Shown here: piece by piece, positions 43,519 through 54,929 of the stretch | Layout of the letters: each line of letters begins with the position of its first letter | Position numbering within the stretch: the stretch's first letter is position 1 | From: Orientallactaga sibirica | Lineage: Eukaryota > Chordata > Mammalia > Rodentia > Dipodidae | Direction of reading: 5' to 3' | Length of the DNA: 64,000 nt | Assembly: GCA_036365145.1 (NCBI GenBank) | Contig: JAEOAD010000031.1 | Span: 7,660,001 to 7,724,000 of the forward strand | Notes under the pieces: model-generated | The model's database searches: none | The model's input: the letters and a program-made list of their open reading frames with translations, nothing else | What the model was told of the DNA's origin: nothing | Made by a program: the position numbers and the translations under genes

Positions 43519-46190
43519 GAAAGAGCTCTGGACATCTACAGAACAGCCATATGAGTGTTGCAAGTGTTCTTTTCAGTAGGAAACCACAGAGAACACTGAC
43601 ACTGCTTGTTCTGAGGCTCATCCTCATGCCTCCTCCTCCTCAGAACTCCTTGTCACAAGCCCTTCAGTCTTGTCAACTCGGAGTCTGATCAAACCGTTAG
43701 CCACTATCTGTGAGTCATAGATTATCTATACCCCAAGACCTCTTTCCAAAAGAAGCGGCTTGTGAGAACATGAGTCTGCCCCTCTGGAAGAGATTTCTTT
43801 TCTTCATTGTTCTATAGCACCACCTCTATGAGATCATATAGTCTGTTAGTGTCTGATGCCTGCATATTATGCAATGCCATCATCTAGAAATTAGGGTCAA
43901 ATTTTTTATCTGTTCAGTCAACTGGCCACACAGAATATCTCTTAAGAATAATATAGGCATGGGTTGAAGAAGGGATGGAAGCAGAGTGGGAATAAACACC
44001 CCAGAGAGTATGAACCATGCACTGACAGCGATTGGATCTACTACAAACGTCCAGCACTCATCCCTCCCATGTGATTGTGAACTCCTTCACATACCCTGTG
44101 CTGGTTGACAGTCCCTAGTTCATGATGGGCAGTTCAATTTCAAGGTTTGTTTTCTCACCAGTTTTGGACATTTTGTCTCTGCCAGGGTTGATAACGAGCC
44201 AGGAGCTGATTATCAAAAGAATGTTTGCCCATGGAAAGGATATGATTTTGCTTCAAAGCCTTAGATGTCTTAACTGTGGCTATCATATTGGGGCTAGTCA
44301 CAGACTACATGGCTGTCAGTAAGCCACAGATCTACCAATCATGAAGGCCCCAGGCAAAGCTTTGCATTGCATCCTGGACCCCTTCAAAGCTTTCTCTTGC
44401 TCTGTATGTATTCCATAACAGCCATCAGCTTCATGCTTATGGCAAAATGTGATCAGTTGTTTTCAGAGTTGAGGAGAGACATCAGACAAGGCAGAGCTAT
44501 GTCTTGCATTTTGCAAAGACATACTCTAAACTTTGGACCCCAGAAACTTCATGAGGTGATATATTCTGAATTTTATCTTCCTTTATGTGGCAAGTACTGT
44601 CTCTCCAAAGCAGCCAAAATACTTGGCACTTTTTGTTTACAAACTAATGTCAACATGATCGTGTAGTGGTCCCATGTGGGATTCTGTGGTCAGATGTAGT
44701 GATAAAGGTCCTTTCAGACAAAATCTCACATAGAACCTGAAGTTGATGTGCCTCTGATACAAGAAAATGAATGTGAAGGTGCATTGCTTTTTCTGACCAA
44801 GTGAGAGCAAAGGAGTTCTGTACTTCTGGTTATTGGGAAAGAACAAAACACATATTTGAAATCAATGGCTCAGGTTCTATTTTCCAGGCATCTGGCTTAA
44901 TTGCTACCCAGCAGATACAACACATTTGGAATGTTAGCTTTATTGGAATAATTAAATATAATAATCTACAATTACTGTCCAAGATTCATCTATTTTTTTT
45001 TTTTACAAAGGTCAAAAGGGAGAGTTAAATGGGGCCTCTATCTTTCAAATCTTTGATAGTGGCATTAATCCCAGAAATGCCCCTAGGAATGCATTAATGA
45101 ATGTTTTGTCATTTTGTTAAGAAAGAGTTCCAGGGACTTTGGCTTGACCCTTATTACAAAATAGCCTTCACTTGATGGCTCAGAGTTAACATAGGAATTC
45201 TGACTGGCCAAGTGTCCCTTGTTCCAGCTATACCATTTGCAGTGGTGAAATAGCTATGTTGGAAATCACAGACAACTCTATTTAACCCTTGTTTCTACAA
45301 CCTTTACCTCAGCAGTGGACTGTAGTGATAATTCATGTTGTCATTTTTTTGTGTGTGTTAGCTCAATGCCAGGGTTAACTAGTTCCCCAAAGCTCCAGAT
45401 ATTATCTCCCTGCCCCCCCCCCAGTACAATTACCCTGAAAAATATTTGTATGTCCCTTTGGTAACAATCAGGTGAAAGATTTATAGTACATGCTGTGATG
45501 TGGTTACATAATTGTTCTTCAAGGGTACGGAGTCTCCTTTTCAATCAGAAAGCTCTGGCTCTGTGAACTGATTGAGGGCTGGGAATTGGGTGAGAGGTAG
45601 GGAGTCTATATAATGGTGGCTCAAATCAATCTTCTGCTTATCAAGTCTAGCATTTTTTGACAGGCACATCAAGTAGAACCTTAGGGGGTTGCACATTTAT
45701 TTCAGTCGTAGAGCTTCATTATTTACAAAGATCCCTATAGGTAAACCCATTCTGTTTGTTACTCAGGCCCTGCTGCCTGTTATGGTAACCGTCTACCTTT
45801 TCACTGGCAGGTGAGGACATCTACTTTCATACTCTCCTGAAAACAGATATGCACTAATGGACTCTGAAGGAGGCTGGCACTCCTTGTCTGTGCTGTTCTG
45901 GAGACTGGGGTCTTGTGCCATCTGGTAGAGGCCGTTTCTGGGATGGGGCTCTGAACACATGATGCAGCTGCTCATAAGTTCTTATCTCCTCAACTCCGTG
46001 GTTTCATGTTCTTTCTGGCATTTCAACTTCGTAAAACTTACCGTTGGTTCTTTTTTCACTTTATCAACCAACTAAGTGAATGGACTAGATTCACAGTTAG
46101 ACTAGACTTGGTAGTCATTTGAATCTGTATTTTGAATCTTGAATCTCTGATAGATGTTCACATATTAAAAATTCACCCTGATAAAAAAAA
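43519..46190. other. Unassigned 2.7-kb block without SINEs
   Basis: The longest stretch here without a recognised insertion. It has a C11-rich tract near 45411-45422 and short frames on both strands (largest 44367-44666, 99 codons) lacking known domains. It could be unique sequence or old ERV-like sequence; I cannot decide by eye. Confidence 0.4.
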
Positions 46191-46201
46191 ATTATGTTTT
46201 T

Positions 46202-46419
46202 TAGGCTGGAGAGATGGCTTAGCGGTTAAGGCGTTTGCCTGCAAAGCTAAAGGACCTAGGTTTGATTCTCCAGGACCCATGTAAGCCAGATGAACATGGT
46301 GGCACATGTGTCTGGAGTTCGTTTGCAATGGCTAGAGGCCCTGGCGTGCCCATTCTCTCTCTGTCTGTCTCTCCTTTGTCTCTCTCCCCTTGCAAATAAA
46401 TAAATAAAAATTTAAAAAT
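46202..46419 (+). mobile_element. tRNA-derived SINE
   Basis: Near-consensus 'gctggagagatggcttagcg', 'ggtttgattctccaggaccc' and AAAT tail. TSD attatgttttt at 46191-46201 and 46420-46430. Confidence 0.95.
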
Positions 46420-46430
46420 ATTATGTTTTT

Positions 46431-46590
46431 AGCTGGGCGTGGTGGCACATACCTTTAATCCCAGCACTTGGGAGGCAGAGGTAGGAGGATCACCATGAGT
46501 TTGAGGCCACTCTGAGACTACATAGTGAATTCCAGGTCAGCCTGAACTAGAGTAGGACCCTACCTCGAAAAATCCAAATATATATATATT
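46431..46590 (+). mobile_element. B1 SINE
   Basis: 'agctgggcgtggtggcacat' to 'cctacctcgaaaaatcc', with an (AT)n/T-rich tail. It starts exactly where the preceding SINE's second TSD copy ends. Confidence 0.94.
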
Positions 46591-46599
46591 TTTTTTTCC

Positions 46600-47003
46600 T
46601 GTGTTCCAGGTCTATAAGACTCCATTCTCACATAGTTATGGAAGGAGGGGAATTTATTTGAAGCTTACAGATCTAGGGGGGAAATTTCATAATGGCAGAA
46701 GAAGCTGGCCTGATTTCATAAATTGGAGCATAGATCCAACAGAAAAAAAAACTACAAGCCACCAGCAAGCAAGCACACTTAGGCCCCCCCTCCCCCTCCC
46801 GCCCCCCCTCACCCAGCAAAGCTCAGACACTGCATATCTTTACACTGGAATTCCAAAATTCCAAATCCACCCCCACACCTTAGGGCTGGACACCTAGGAT
46901 CCACCCACAGTGGTACCTCCTCCAGCCAGGTGGCTGAAGATCTAAATTACAAACTTTAATAAAATCCTGAATATATTAAAGGCCATCCATTCAAACTACC
47001 ACA
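46600..47003 (-). mobile_element. MaLR-type LTR
   Basis: On the minus strand it starts tgtggtagtttgaatgg, carries AATAAA in 'ttcaaataaattcccc' (about 46647-46662) and ends 'gacctggaacaca'. It contains an unusual C-rich stretch (46783-46812, plus strand). No TSD seen. Confidence 0.65.
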
Positions 47004-47131
47004 CAGGTACACACAGAACACACATACACACAAAAATTTCATGGCTTATTGTCTATAAGTATAGAAGTTGTCAATAAAAAAATTAAAAAAATACATACAG
47101 TAAAATTGACTTTTTGGTGTATAATTCCATT

Positions 47132-47338
47132 TTTTTATGCAAAAGAGAGAGAATTGGCATGTCAGGGCCTTCAGTCACTGCAACTGAACTCCAGATGCGT
47201 GAGCTCCCTTATGTGCATGTGCCATCTTGTGTGCTTGTGTTACTGTGCATCTGGCTTATGTGGCACCTGGAGGGTTGAACCTAAGTCCTTAGGCTTCGCA
47301 GGTAAGCTCTTTAACTGCTAAGCCATCTCTCCAGCCCT
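47132..47338 (-). mobile_element. tRNA-derived SINE
   Basis: 'gcatgtcagggccttcagtc', 'gtgcatctggcttatgtggc' and the head 'gctaagccatctctccagcc'. A small duplicated stretch 'gtgcatgtgccatcttgtgtgc' lengthens the middle. Confidence 0.9.
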
Positions 47339-48624
47339 AATTCCATGTTTTAACATGATAAAGGTTTGTATGATTACCCCTGCAATCAAAATGTGGAGCC
47401 ATTCCATCACCGTAAAAAACTCCCTTGTGCTACTTACTTCTTTGTAATTACACCCTTACCTGGCTCCTAACCCCCATCCATTGATCTGCTCTCCTTCATT
47501 ATAGCTTTGCCTTCTTGAGACCATCACATGATGGAATCACCTCTACGTAAAGCATTTGACACTGACTTCTTTCCTACAGCACAATGCATGTGAGATGCAC
47601 CTACACGGATGGTACTAGTCAGGGGTTCTTTCATTTTACTGCTGAATGTTCCATTGTATGGATGGACCAGTTCTGTTCATCATTTTAAGGACATTTTGAT
47701 TTGTGATTTTGTGTTCCGGCTTTTGGGTGATTGTTGAGTTTTCATTTATTTGGTAGTAAATGCAGCAGGAGTGGGATTGTTGGGTCTCATGATAAGTGCA
47801 TGTTTAACTTTATAAGAAACTGCCGAGCTGCTTTCTAGAGTGAACATATTATTTTGTGTTCCCGCCCACAGCATCTGAGTGTTCCCTTGCTTGCCATTCT
47901 TGTCAGCACTTGGTGTTGTCAGTTTCTATTTTATATTAGACATTCTAATAGTTGTGTACCACAGCCCGATTTTAGCTTGTGCCTCCTTAATGGCTAATTA
48001 TATCTATCTTTTTATGTGCTAACTTGTGTCCACATATCCACTTTGTCCAAGTATTTTGTATATTTTAAAACTGGGTTGTCTGTTTTCTTACAGATGAGGT
48101 TTTGAGAGTTTAAAAAAATGTATGCTGAATAGAAGTCATTCGCCAGACGTATGATTTGAATGTATTTTCTTTCAGCCTATAACTTGTCTTTTCATTCTCT
48201 TAACAATGCCTTTCATAGAACAAAAGTCTGTAATTTAGAGGAAGTCAACTTTTCTTTAAGGATCATGCTTTGGGTGTCATGTATAATAAACCTTATCTTA
48301 ACCCAGGTCATGAAGGTTTTCTCTTACATTTCTTCTAAAAGTTTTATAGTGTTAAGTTTTACATTTAGAGCTCTGAACCATTTTGAGTTTTTAAATAAGT
48401 TGTGAGATTTTGGATAAGGCTTGCTGTCTTTTTCTTTGCACATACATGTCAGCTTGTTTTAACACAATTTATTGAAAGAGATACTTTCTTTACTAAATTG
48501 GTTTTGTGCCTCTGTCAAAAATCAGTTGTTTCTAAATGCATTTCTAAATAGTGTCCCAGTCTTCTGTTGCACAGACCTATTTACCTTTCTCTTTACCCTA
48601 GCACAAGTATCAATTATTGTAGCT

Positions 48625-48845
48625 TTTTATTTTATTTATTTATTTATTTGAGAGAAAGAGGGAGAGAGAGAGAGAGAGATTGATTGATTGATTTTGGATG
48701 CACCAGGGTTTCTAGCTACTGTAAATGAACTCCAGATGCATGTGCTAACCTGTGCATCTGGCTTACACTGGTACTGGGGAATTGAACCGGGGTCCTTAGG
48801 TTTCACAGGCAAATGCCTTAACCACTAAGCCAACTCTCCAGCCCA
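48625..48845 (-). mobile_element. tRNA-derived SINE in old L1
   Basis: (TTTA)n tail, GA tract, a (GATT)n patch at 48679-48693, 'gtgcatctggcttacactgg' and the head 'aagccaactctccagccc'. Confidence 0.92.
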
Positions 48846-48927
48846 GTTGTGGCTTCTTATGAGCCTTCACATTAAACAGTGTGGTTCTGTCAGCTTTATT
48901 TTCCTCTTCTGAAATTGTCTTGACTAT

Positions 48928-49045
48928 TTTTTTTTTTTTTTTTAGGTAGGGTCTTGCTCTAGTCCAGGCTGACCTAGAGTTCACTATGTAGTCTCAAGCT
49001 AGCATTGAACTCACAGTGATCCTCCTACTTCACCCTTTTGTACTA
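48928..49045 (-). mobile_element. B1 SINE, 5'-truncated
   Basis: T17 tail, 'aggtagggtcttgctctagt', 'aactcacagtgatcctccta'; the 5' third is missing. Confidence 0.88.
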
Positions 49046-49054
49046 CATCTGGTG

Positions 49055-49238
49055 GAATGGGGAGTTAGAGAGTGAGGGAATGAATGGATGTGCCAGGGTC
49101 TCCAGCCACTGCAAACGAACTCCAGAAGCATTTGCCACTTTGTACATCTGGCTTTACATGTGGGTACTGGGGAATCGAATTCAGGTCATCAGGCTTTATG
49201 GGCAAGTGCCTTAACCCATGGAGCCATCTCTCCAGCCT
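49055..49238 (-). mobile_element. tRNA-derived SINE
   Basis: 'gtgccagggtctccagccac', 'tttgtacatctggctttaca' and the head 'gagccatctctccagcct'. Confidence 0.9.
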
Positions 49239-49240
49239 AG

Positions 49241-49288
<48 letters not shown>

Positions 49289-49424
49289 TTTCTTTCTTTC
49301 TCTTCTTTCTTTCTTTCTTTCTTTCTTTTCTTTCTTTCTTTCTTTCTTTTTTCTTTCTTCTTTTTTTTTTCTTTCTTTCTTTCTTATTTTCTTTCTTTTT
49401 TCTTTTTCTTACTTATTTCTAAGG
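49241..49424. repeat. (TTTC)n microsatellite with interruptions
   Basis: tttc arrays with tttttt interruptions between two tRNA-SINEs, on the A-tail side of the one at 49425. The Phe/Ser/Leu frames 49084-49448 are translations of it. Confidence 0.96.
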
Positions 49425-49606
49425 TATTTTCTGTATACTTATTTGTAAGGTATGAGAGAGAAAGTATGGACATGCTGCCAGGGCCTCTTGCCATTGCAGA
49501 TGAATTCCAGATGCATATGCCACTTTGTATATCTGACTTTATGTGAGTAATTAAATCCCAGGCCAGCAGGCCCTATAAGCAAGCACCTTTAACCTCAGTC
49601 CCCCTG
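49425..49606 (-). mobile_element. tRNA-derived SINE, diverged
   Basis: 'gctgccagggcctcttgcca', 'ccactttgtatatctgactt' and 'gcaagcacctttaacctcag'. Confidence 0.85.
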
Positions 49607-49744
49607 TCTTGACTATTCTTATTCCTTTGGCTCCCATATACATTTTAGATTTAGCTTGTTTTTAATGTATAAAAATTGATTCTAAGGTTTTGAGTGGAAT
49701 TATATTAAACTATAGACCAATTTGGGAAGTAATAACTTTATCTT

Positions 49745-51010
49745 TTTTATTGATAATTTTTATACATACATATATATAAAAATGTATTTTGATCATAACC
49801 CCCTCCCATTTACCTTCCCCCCTCTTGTTTTGTTTTTTTTTTTTTTTCTGAGGTAGGGTCTCACTCTAGCTCAGGCTGACCTGGAATTCACTATGTAGGC
49901 TCAGGGTGGCCTCGAACTCACAGCGATCCTCCCACCTCTGCCTCCCAAGTGTTGGGATGGGATTAAAGGTGTGCACCACCATGCCCAGCCCCCATTATCT
50001 TCTCTTGATTTCATCTCCCCATCTCCCTTCTGCTGAACCACTTCTTCCCAACTAGCTCCTCTTCTACTTTGATGTTTCTCTTTTTCCCTTGTGTGTGAGT
50101 GTGGCCCTCTGAGTTTAATTAAGGTTGCCTGCATGGGCATGGGTGAAGGGTTACTTACCAAAGCACATGTGTCCTACCAGTGGCTATACTGCTTCATAAA
50201 ATGCCCCCCCCACTGCCCCAGTTACCATTAACTACCATAACTCCTCAGGGAGGGATGAGGTCCTCATGCCCTCCTCCATCATCCATGACAGAGTATTGAT
50301 GAGTCCAGTACTGTGTGCTTCTTGTGCAGGTTACTGCAGTCTCTGTGAGCCCATGAAGGCAGTGGTCCTATCATGCCTGGATGACAGTATCCCAAGTCTC
50401 TCCTCTCTGTCCTTTTGGCTCTTAGATTCTTGCCATCTCCTCCTCCCCCTTGTTCCCTGAACCTTGGAGGGGGTGACATAGATATATAATTTAGTGCTGT
50501 GCCTCCACTGTCACTAATTCTTAGTACTTTCATAACTTTTGAGTCCTCAGTAGTTACCACTATCTGTAAAGTTTCTCGAACCAAAGATGAGAACTAATCT
50601 ATGGGCAGACACACATATTTAGAGTGTGATTTGATCAGGTATAAAACATATCCATTTTGCCAAACAATAGTATTATCTTCCCTCTTAGGGCTTATGACCT
50701 TCCCAGCCACAGTTTTTTTTTTTTTTTTTTTGTCAGCCACAGGTTTTTGACTGCATTTTCAGTTCCAGGCATGAATTCTCCCACAGAGACAGAGCAGGCC
50801 TCACATCCAATCAGAGAGTTAACTCCCCCACCCCAAATAAAAGTCATGCCACTATTACACCAGTGGGCACATTGCCTGGCTGATTGGTTGTGTAGCTTGC
50901 AAGGGTCCACTGCTGTAAGATTGTTGATGTCTTTTCTTTCTTCCCAGTAGTCTGCATAGCACCTTCCGGCACTATGCCTGCTACATAGCTTTGTTTTGAG
51001 TCAACTCTCC
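49745..51010 (-). mobile_element. Older L1 3' UTR copy
   Basis: 'ttattgataatttttatac' start, the colinear word order of the copies at 15994 and 22897 with drift ('ctgaaccttggagggggtga', 'tcagttccaggcatgaattc', 'tccaatcagagagttaactc'), ending near 51010. It contains a B1 (49828-49990) and a T18 tract (50713-50730) with a short duplication, 'cagccaca', on both sides. Confidence 0.8.
49828..49990 (-). mobile_element. B1 SINE in L1 3' UTR
   Basis: T-tail, 'gaggtagggtctcactctag', 'ggctcagggtggcctcgaac' and 'ttgggatgggattaaaggtg'. Confidence 0.92.
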
Positions 51011-51159
51011 TATTGAGCTGCTCAGTGAGTTTTAAAATTTGCATAATTGTGTTTTTCAGTTCTAAAATATGTATCTAGTTTTTCTTTATATATTCTATTT
51101 TCGGGTGCTGAAGATTTCTGTCATTTTCCTTTAGTAGCAAGAATGTACATCTTCTGAAA

Positions 51160-51320
51160 GACTTTTTTTTTTTTTTTTTTTTTTTTTTGAAGCAGGGTCT
51201 CATACTATACCAGGTTAATCTGGAACTCTGTAGCCCAGGCTGGCCTCAAACTCATGGTGAGCCTTCTACCTCAGCTTCCCAAGTGCTGGGATTAAAGGTG
51301 TGTGCCACCATACCTGGCTA
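51160..51320 (-). mobile_element. B1 SINE
   Basis: T26 tail, 'gaagcagggtctcatactat', 'gctggcctcaaactcatggt' and 'gctgggattaaaggtgtgtg'. Confidence 0.9.
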
Positions 51321-51600
51321 AGAACTGCTTTAAAAAAAGTCTTTGATATTTCCAGAATCTGTGACATCTCTACATCGGCATCTGTTGATTGCCCACATGA
51401 GCTGAATCTGAGTAATTCTGAGTTGTATCTTGAACATTTTAAATATCATATTAGAAGATTATGGGTCTTATTTAAATCCTATGGAGAATGTTACAGTTTG
51501 ATTCTAGCAGGTAATTGTCTCAAATAGGTTCAGGCAGCAAGTTCTCACCAGTCTTCTGTAGGCTGAAGTTTCAATGCTAATTGGGTTTTCTAAGTTTTTG
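51321..51600. other. Unassigned AT-rich sequence
   Basis: The frame 51300-51527 (75 codons) begins inside the B1; no domain. Confidence 0.4.
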
Positions 51601-51604
51601 CTGT

Positions 51605-51688
51605 GCTTGTAGCGATGCTGGATATTGAACCCAGGAGCCTGTGTATGCCAGGCAGACAGTCTACCACAAGCCACATTTCCAACCTGCT
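51605..51688 (-). mobile_element. ID-type SINE
   Basis: 'gatgctggatattgaaccca', 'gtgtatgccaggcagacagt' and 'ctaccacaagccacatttcc'. Confidence 0.6.
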
Positions 51689-51689
51689 G

Positions 51690-53355
51690 TGCTAATCAGA
51701 TGTGCTTCACTGGGTAGCCAGCCTGGCAGCTGAGCAGTGGTCTGTCCTATAGTTCAGCTTTTAATCTTTGATCTGCTATTCAGGGTCTGATCCTCATGTA
51801 TGAAGCCCGGAGGTGAACCTGAAGTATATAGACAAAGACAAACTTGTAGGACTGAGTTCCTCTGTCTGTGAAATCATTCTAGGACTTTTTGGTTCCCAGT
51901 ACTTTGCTTTTTGGTCCCCAGAAAGCAAGGGTCATAAACTCTTGCACTGCTAAAGCCAAGTGACAGAATAAAAAAGAACATTATACAAGCCAAGGACATG
52001 CTTTTGGCACTATGACTCTTATGGTTGGAGGTAAAAGCTTCCCTCTCTCAGCCCACGAATCTGAAGAACCCCCAGATGTCATTTCTCCATGTCATATCCC
52101 ATGGGGCTGCCTGAGAGCTGAAGCATGAGAGAATGGACACATGGGTGGGAACTGGGGCTCCATTTCCTGTTCCTCCACGAGGAACTAGACATCTCCTCCT
52201 TGCTTCTCTCTGTCTATGCCCGACATTGCATGTTTGGTTTCTGACCTTCTGGAATTCAGCATGGGGGATGTCAGAGAAAAAATAGAATGCTCACCATCCA
52301 TCTAGTGGTAGCTTGAGTTCTGGCCAATCCCTACTTTCTACGACTTCTCAGAGACCTCAAAAAGTTGCATGCATGCTGTCTGGATTTCAAGTGAATGTTC
52401 ACTAGGCAATATAGGGTAGAGCAAGCTTACTTCATCTTTTCTAGAACTAAAATCCCCTCCTCATATTTTGATAATGTAAATGACAATATCCTGTATTTCT
52501 TTTCATGTATGGACTATTTCCTGCCAGGAATAACTTTGTGACAAACTATAATAATGATTTCTGGAAGTATAGTCTTTGTCAAGCATGGCTTTGTGGTTGA
52601 CCTCCTGTGACTTGACCATCATGATGGGTCTGGAGGCAATGAAAGGATTGGTTGGATTCATAAGGAGAACCCTTACAATGTAACTATCTCAGGTGAGGTC
52701 ATGACCACAGGGTCTTTGCACAAGGTAGGGCCAATCTCGTGGCATTAGAAAGGGAAGCTAAGTGGGTGTTCAGGAGTCAGGATGTTCAGAGTCACTATCC
52801 CAGTGCTCAGGGTCTAGCTCTTCCTAACAACTGTCCTTTCAACAGTCATGCTGCTGCCAGTGTGGAATCTGAGCTCCAGTGAGATTCAGCAAACTACAGC
52901 TCCACACTCAGTCTGACTTTTAGTTGCCTGAAACCTGCTAGAGATAAGAAATTCATTTCTTTTTCCCTGAGTAGCCATAGAAACTCAATTCTCTGACTAC
53001 TTCAGCTAAAAACTCAAAACCCCAGCCTTCCATTTCTTCTTTCTAAGCTGGCCAGTGCAGTGATAAATCACCAGTTTACTCGATAGTCCATGCCCTCCGC
53101 AAACCTCTGATCATGAGAGCTGCTAGTCATTCTGTACTCCTCACTTCAGGCTGACCCAGAATTGTTAAGGAACAATTTTGTCCCCAGATATTATAGATGG
53201 GCAATTTCAGGTCCTGTATTCACAACTGGATCCCTGTGCTATCAGGCTTGATAGCCTATCAGTCCTGTGTTCTCCTTTCTACAACGATCCGAGGGTCTGC
53301 TGCAGACAACAGGATCCATGTTGCTAAGTTGAAGCAAAAAAGGAATTAAAATAGT
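51690..53355. other. Unassigned non-coding sequence
   Basis: 1.7 kb with no SINE, no long open frame and no recognised repeat. Confidence 0.45.
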
Positions 53356-53358
53356 ATA

Positions 53359-54108
53359 TGTGGTAGGCAGCATTCTAGGATGATCCCCAAGATTCTCTCC
53401 CACTGGTATGCATACCTTGTCTAATCACTCTCTTTGAGTGTGGGCAGAAACTTTGGATATGACAGCATATCATGTAATTATATAACATCATATGGCAAAA
53501 GGAATTTGGCTGCTTTAATTAAGATTCTTAGTATGTTGACTTTGATTAATAAATATGAGGTGATTCCAGGTGGGTGTAACCTAATCAGGCTATGTCTTAA
53601 AACATGCAAGAAGTAATAGTGGGTACCTTTCTGTTGGCCTGGCCTTGAAGGAACCGTCTGTTATCTTATAGTAAGAGCCATGTGGCAAGAATTGAAAACC
53701 AGTCTCTAGGAGCTGGAAGTAACCACTGTTTGATGATTAAGATATAGAGACTGAGGCTGGGAAAAGAAGTCAGGGGTAGAATGCTTGCCTAGCATGTACG
53801 AATCCCTGAGTTTAGTTCCAGTACCACAAAAAAAATCCATAAAGATAGAGACATTAGTCATATATTTATAGGAAACTACCTCTACCAACCACCTAGGGGA
53901 GCTTTGAAGTGGGTCTTTCCCTAACCAAGCCTCTTGATGAGGAAACAGCTGATGACATCTATATTTCAATGACATCTTGAGCAGAGGATTGGCTAAAATG
54001 GGCTAGACTCTTGATCCCAGGAAAATTTGAGACAATGAATATACATTGTTTTAAACTACTAAGTCTATGGGGATATTTTACACAACAATAAGAAATGAAT
54101 ATGGCACA
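53359..54108 (+). mobile_element. Old MLT1-like (ERVL-MaLR) LTR
   Basis: Starts tgtggtaggcagcattc, then 'atatggcaaaaggaatttgg', 'ctgctttaattaagattctt', 'ccaggtgggtgtaacctaat' and 'tacattgttttaaactacta', ending 'gaatatggcaca'. The order matches old mammalian MaLR LTRs. It is interrupted by the ID at 53752. Confidence 0.6.
53752..53838 (+). mobile_element. ID-type SINE
   Basis: 'ggggtagaatgcttgcctag', 'catgtacgaatccctgagtt', then an A8 tail. Confidence 0.65.
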
Positions 54109-54299
54109 TTAACAACTTTCCAGAAGATCTAGAAGAACCAAGCTTTATAAAGCCAGAATTGACATAGCCAGAAGATATGTCCAACATGGAGTGAGATAGT
54201 TATAGATGAAATTCTGCTGCTACTTCCACGTGGCACAAAGCATTCATGAAGCCCAGTACTCATCACACAACTAAAGAACTGTCTACTGCAATGCTACCA

Positions 54300-54400
54300 C
54301 CTAGTGTCCTGATGTGGTTTCCTATCTGTGATCGAGGAATAGCGTCAGCACTTATCTCATTCTAAGGATTCAATGAAAGTAAGCTTTTAAAGTCCGTTTT
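54300..54400 (+). mobile_element. MIR remnant
   Basis: 'gtttcctatctgtgatcgag', 'cttatctcattctaaggatt' and 'caatgaaagtaagcttttaa' match the second half of MIR (tttcctcatctgtaaaatg ... aggattaaatgag). Confidence 0.6.
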
Positions 54401-54592
54401 TTTAACTTAATGCACAAATCACAGTGTTCCATATATCTTAGTCATTATTTTCCATAACTGACTTGATCCAGAGCAATGAAAGCAGTAAGTAGTTCAGTGG
54501 AGACTAGATTTGAGTTTGCCTACTATGAAAAGCCATTCTCATTTTCATGCTTTTGTGAGTTTAGGAGGAAAAGCAATCTAGGAATTCCCAGG

Positions 54593-54741
54593 TTTTTGTT
54601 TGTTTGTTTGAGATAGGGTCTTGCTTTAGCCCAGGCTGACCTGGAATTCACTATGTAGTCTCAGGCTGGCCTTGAACTCATGGTGATCCTCCTACCTCTG
54701 CCTCCTGAGTGCTGTGATTAAAGGCGTGCACCATCCCCCCC
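54593..54741 (-). mobile_element. B1 SINE (first of two at one target)
   Basis: 'gtttgtttgagatagggtct', 'aactcatggtgatcctccta' and 'ctgtgattaaaggcgtgcac'. It is bracketed by ggaattcccag (54581) and ggaactcccag (54746). Confidence 0.93.
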
Positions 54742-54760
54742 TTGTGGAACTCCCAGTTTT

Positions 54761-54915
54761 TTTTTTTTTTTTTTTTTTCCAGGTACAGTCTCACTCCAGC
54801 TCAGGCTGACCTGGAATTCACTATGTAGTTTCAGTGTGGCCTTGAACTCATGGTGATCCTCCTACCTCTGCCTCCGGAGTGCTGGGATTAAAGGCGTGTG
54901 CCACCACGCCTGGTA
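54761..54915 (-). mobile_element. B1 SINE (second, same target)
   Basis: T22 tail, 'aggtacagtctcactccagc' and 'gctgggattaaaggcgtgtg'. Perfect 14-bp TSD gaactcccagtttt at 54747-54760 and 54916-54929. Confidence 0.96.
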
Positions 54916-54929
54916 GAACTCCCAGTTTT

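Larger units (their letters stand above)
47345..49740 (-). mobile_element. Ancient L1 (L1M-like), broken by SINEs
   Basis: Reverse-strand L1 words: 'atggaatcacctctacgtaa', 'gctgaatgttccattgtatg', 'gtgggattgttgggtctcat', 'gagctgctttctagagtg', 'cagcctataacttgtctttt', 'ttttgtgcctctgtcaaaaa' and, after the inserts, 'cttgactattcttattcctt'. SINEs occupy 48625-48845 and 48928-49606. The direct repeat 'cttgactatt' on both sides of the second cluster (48919 and 49608) shows the L1 was interrupted there. Confidence 0.8.
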
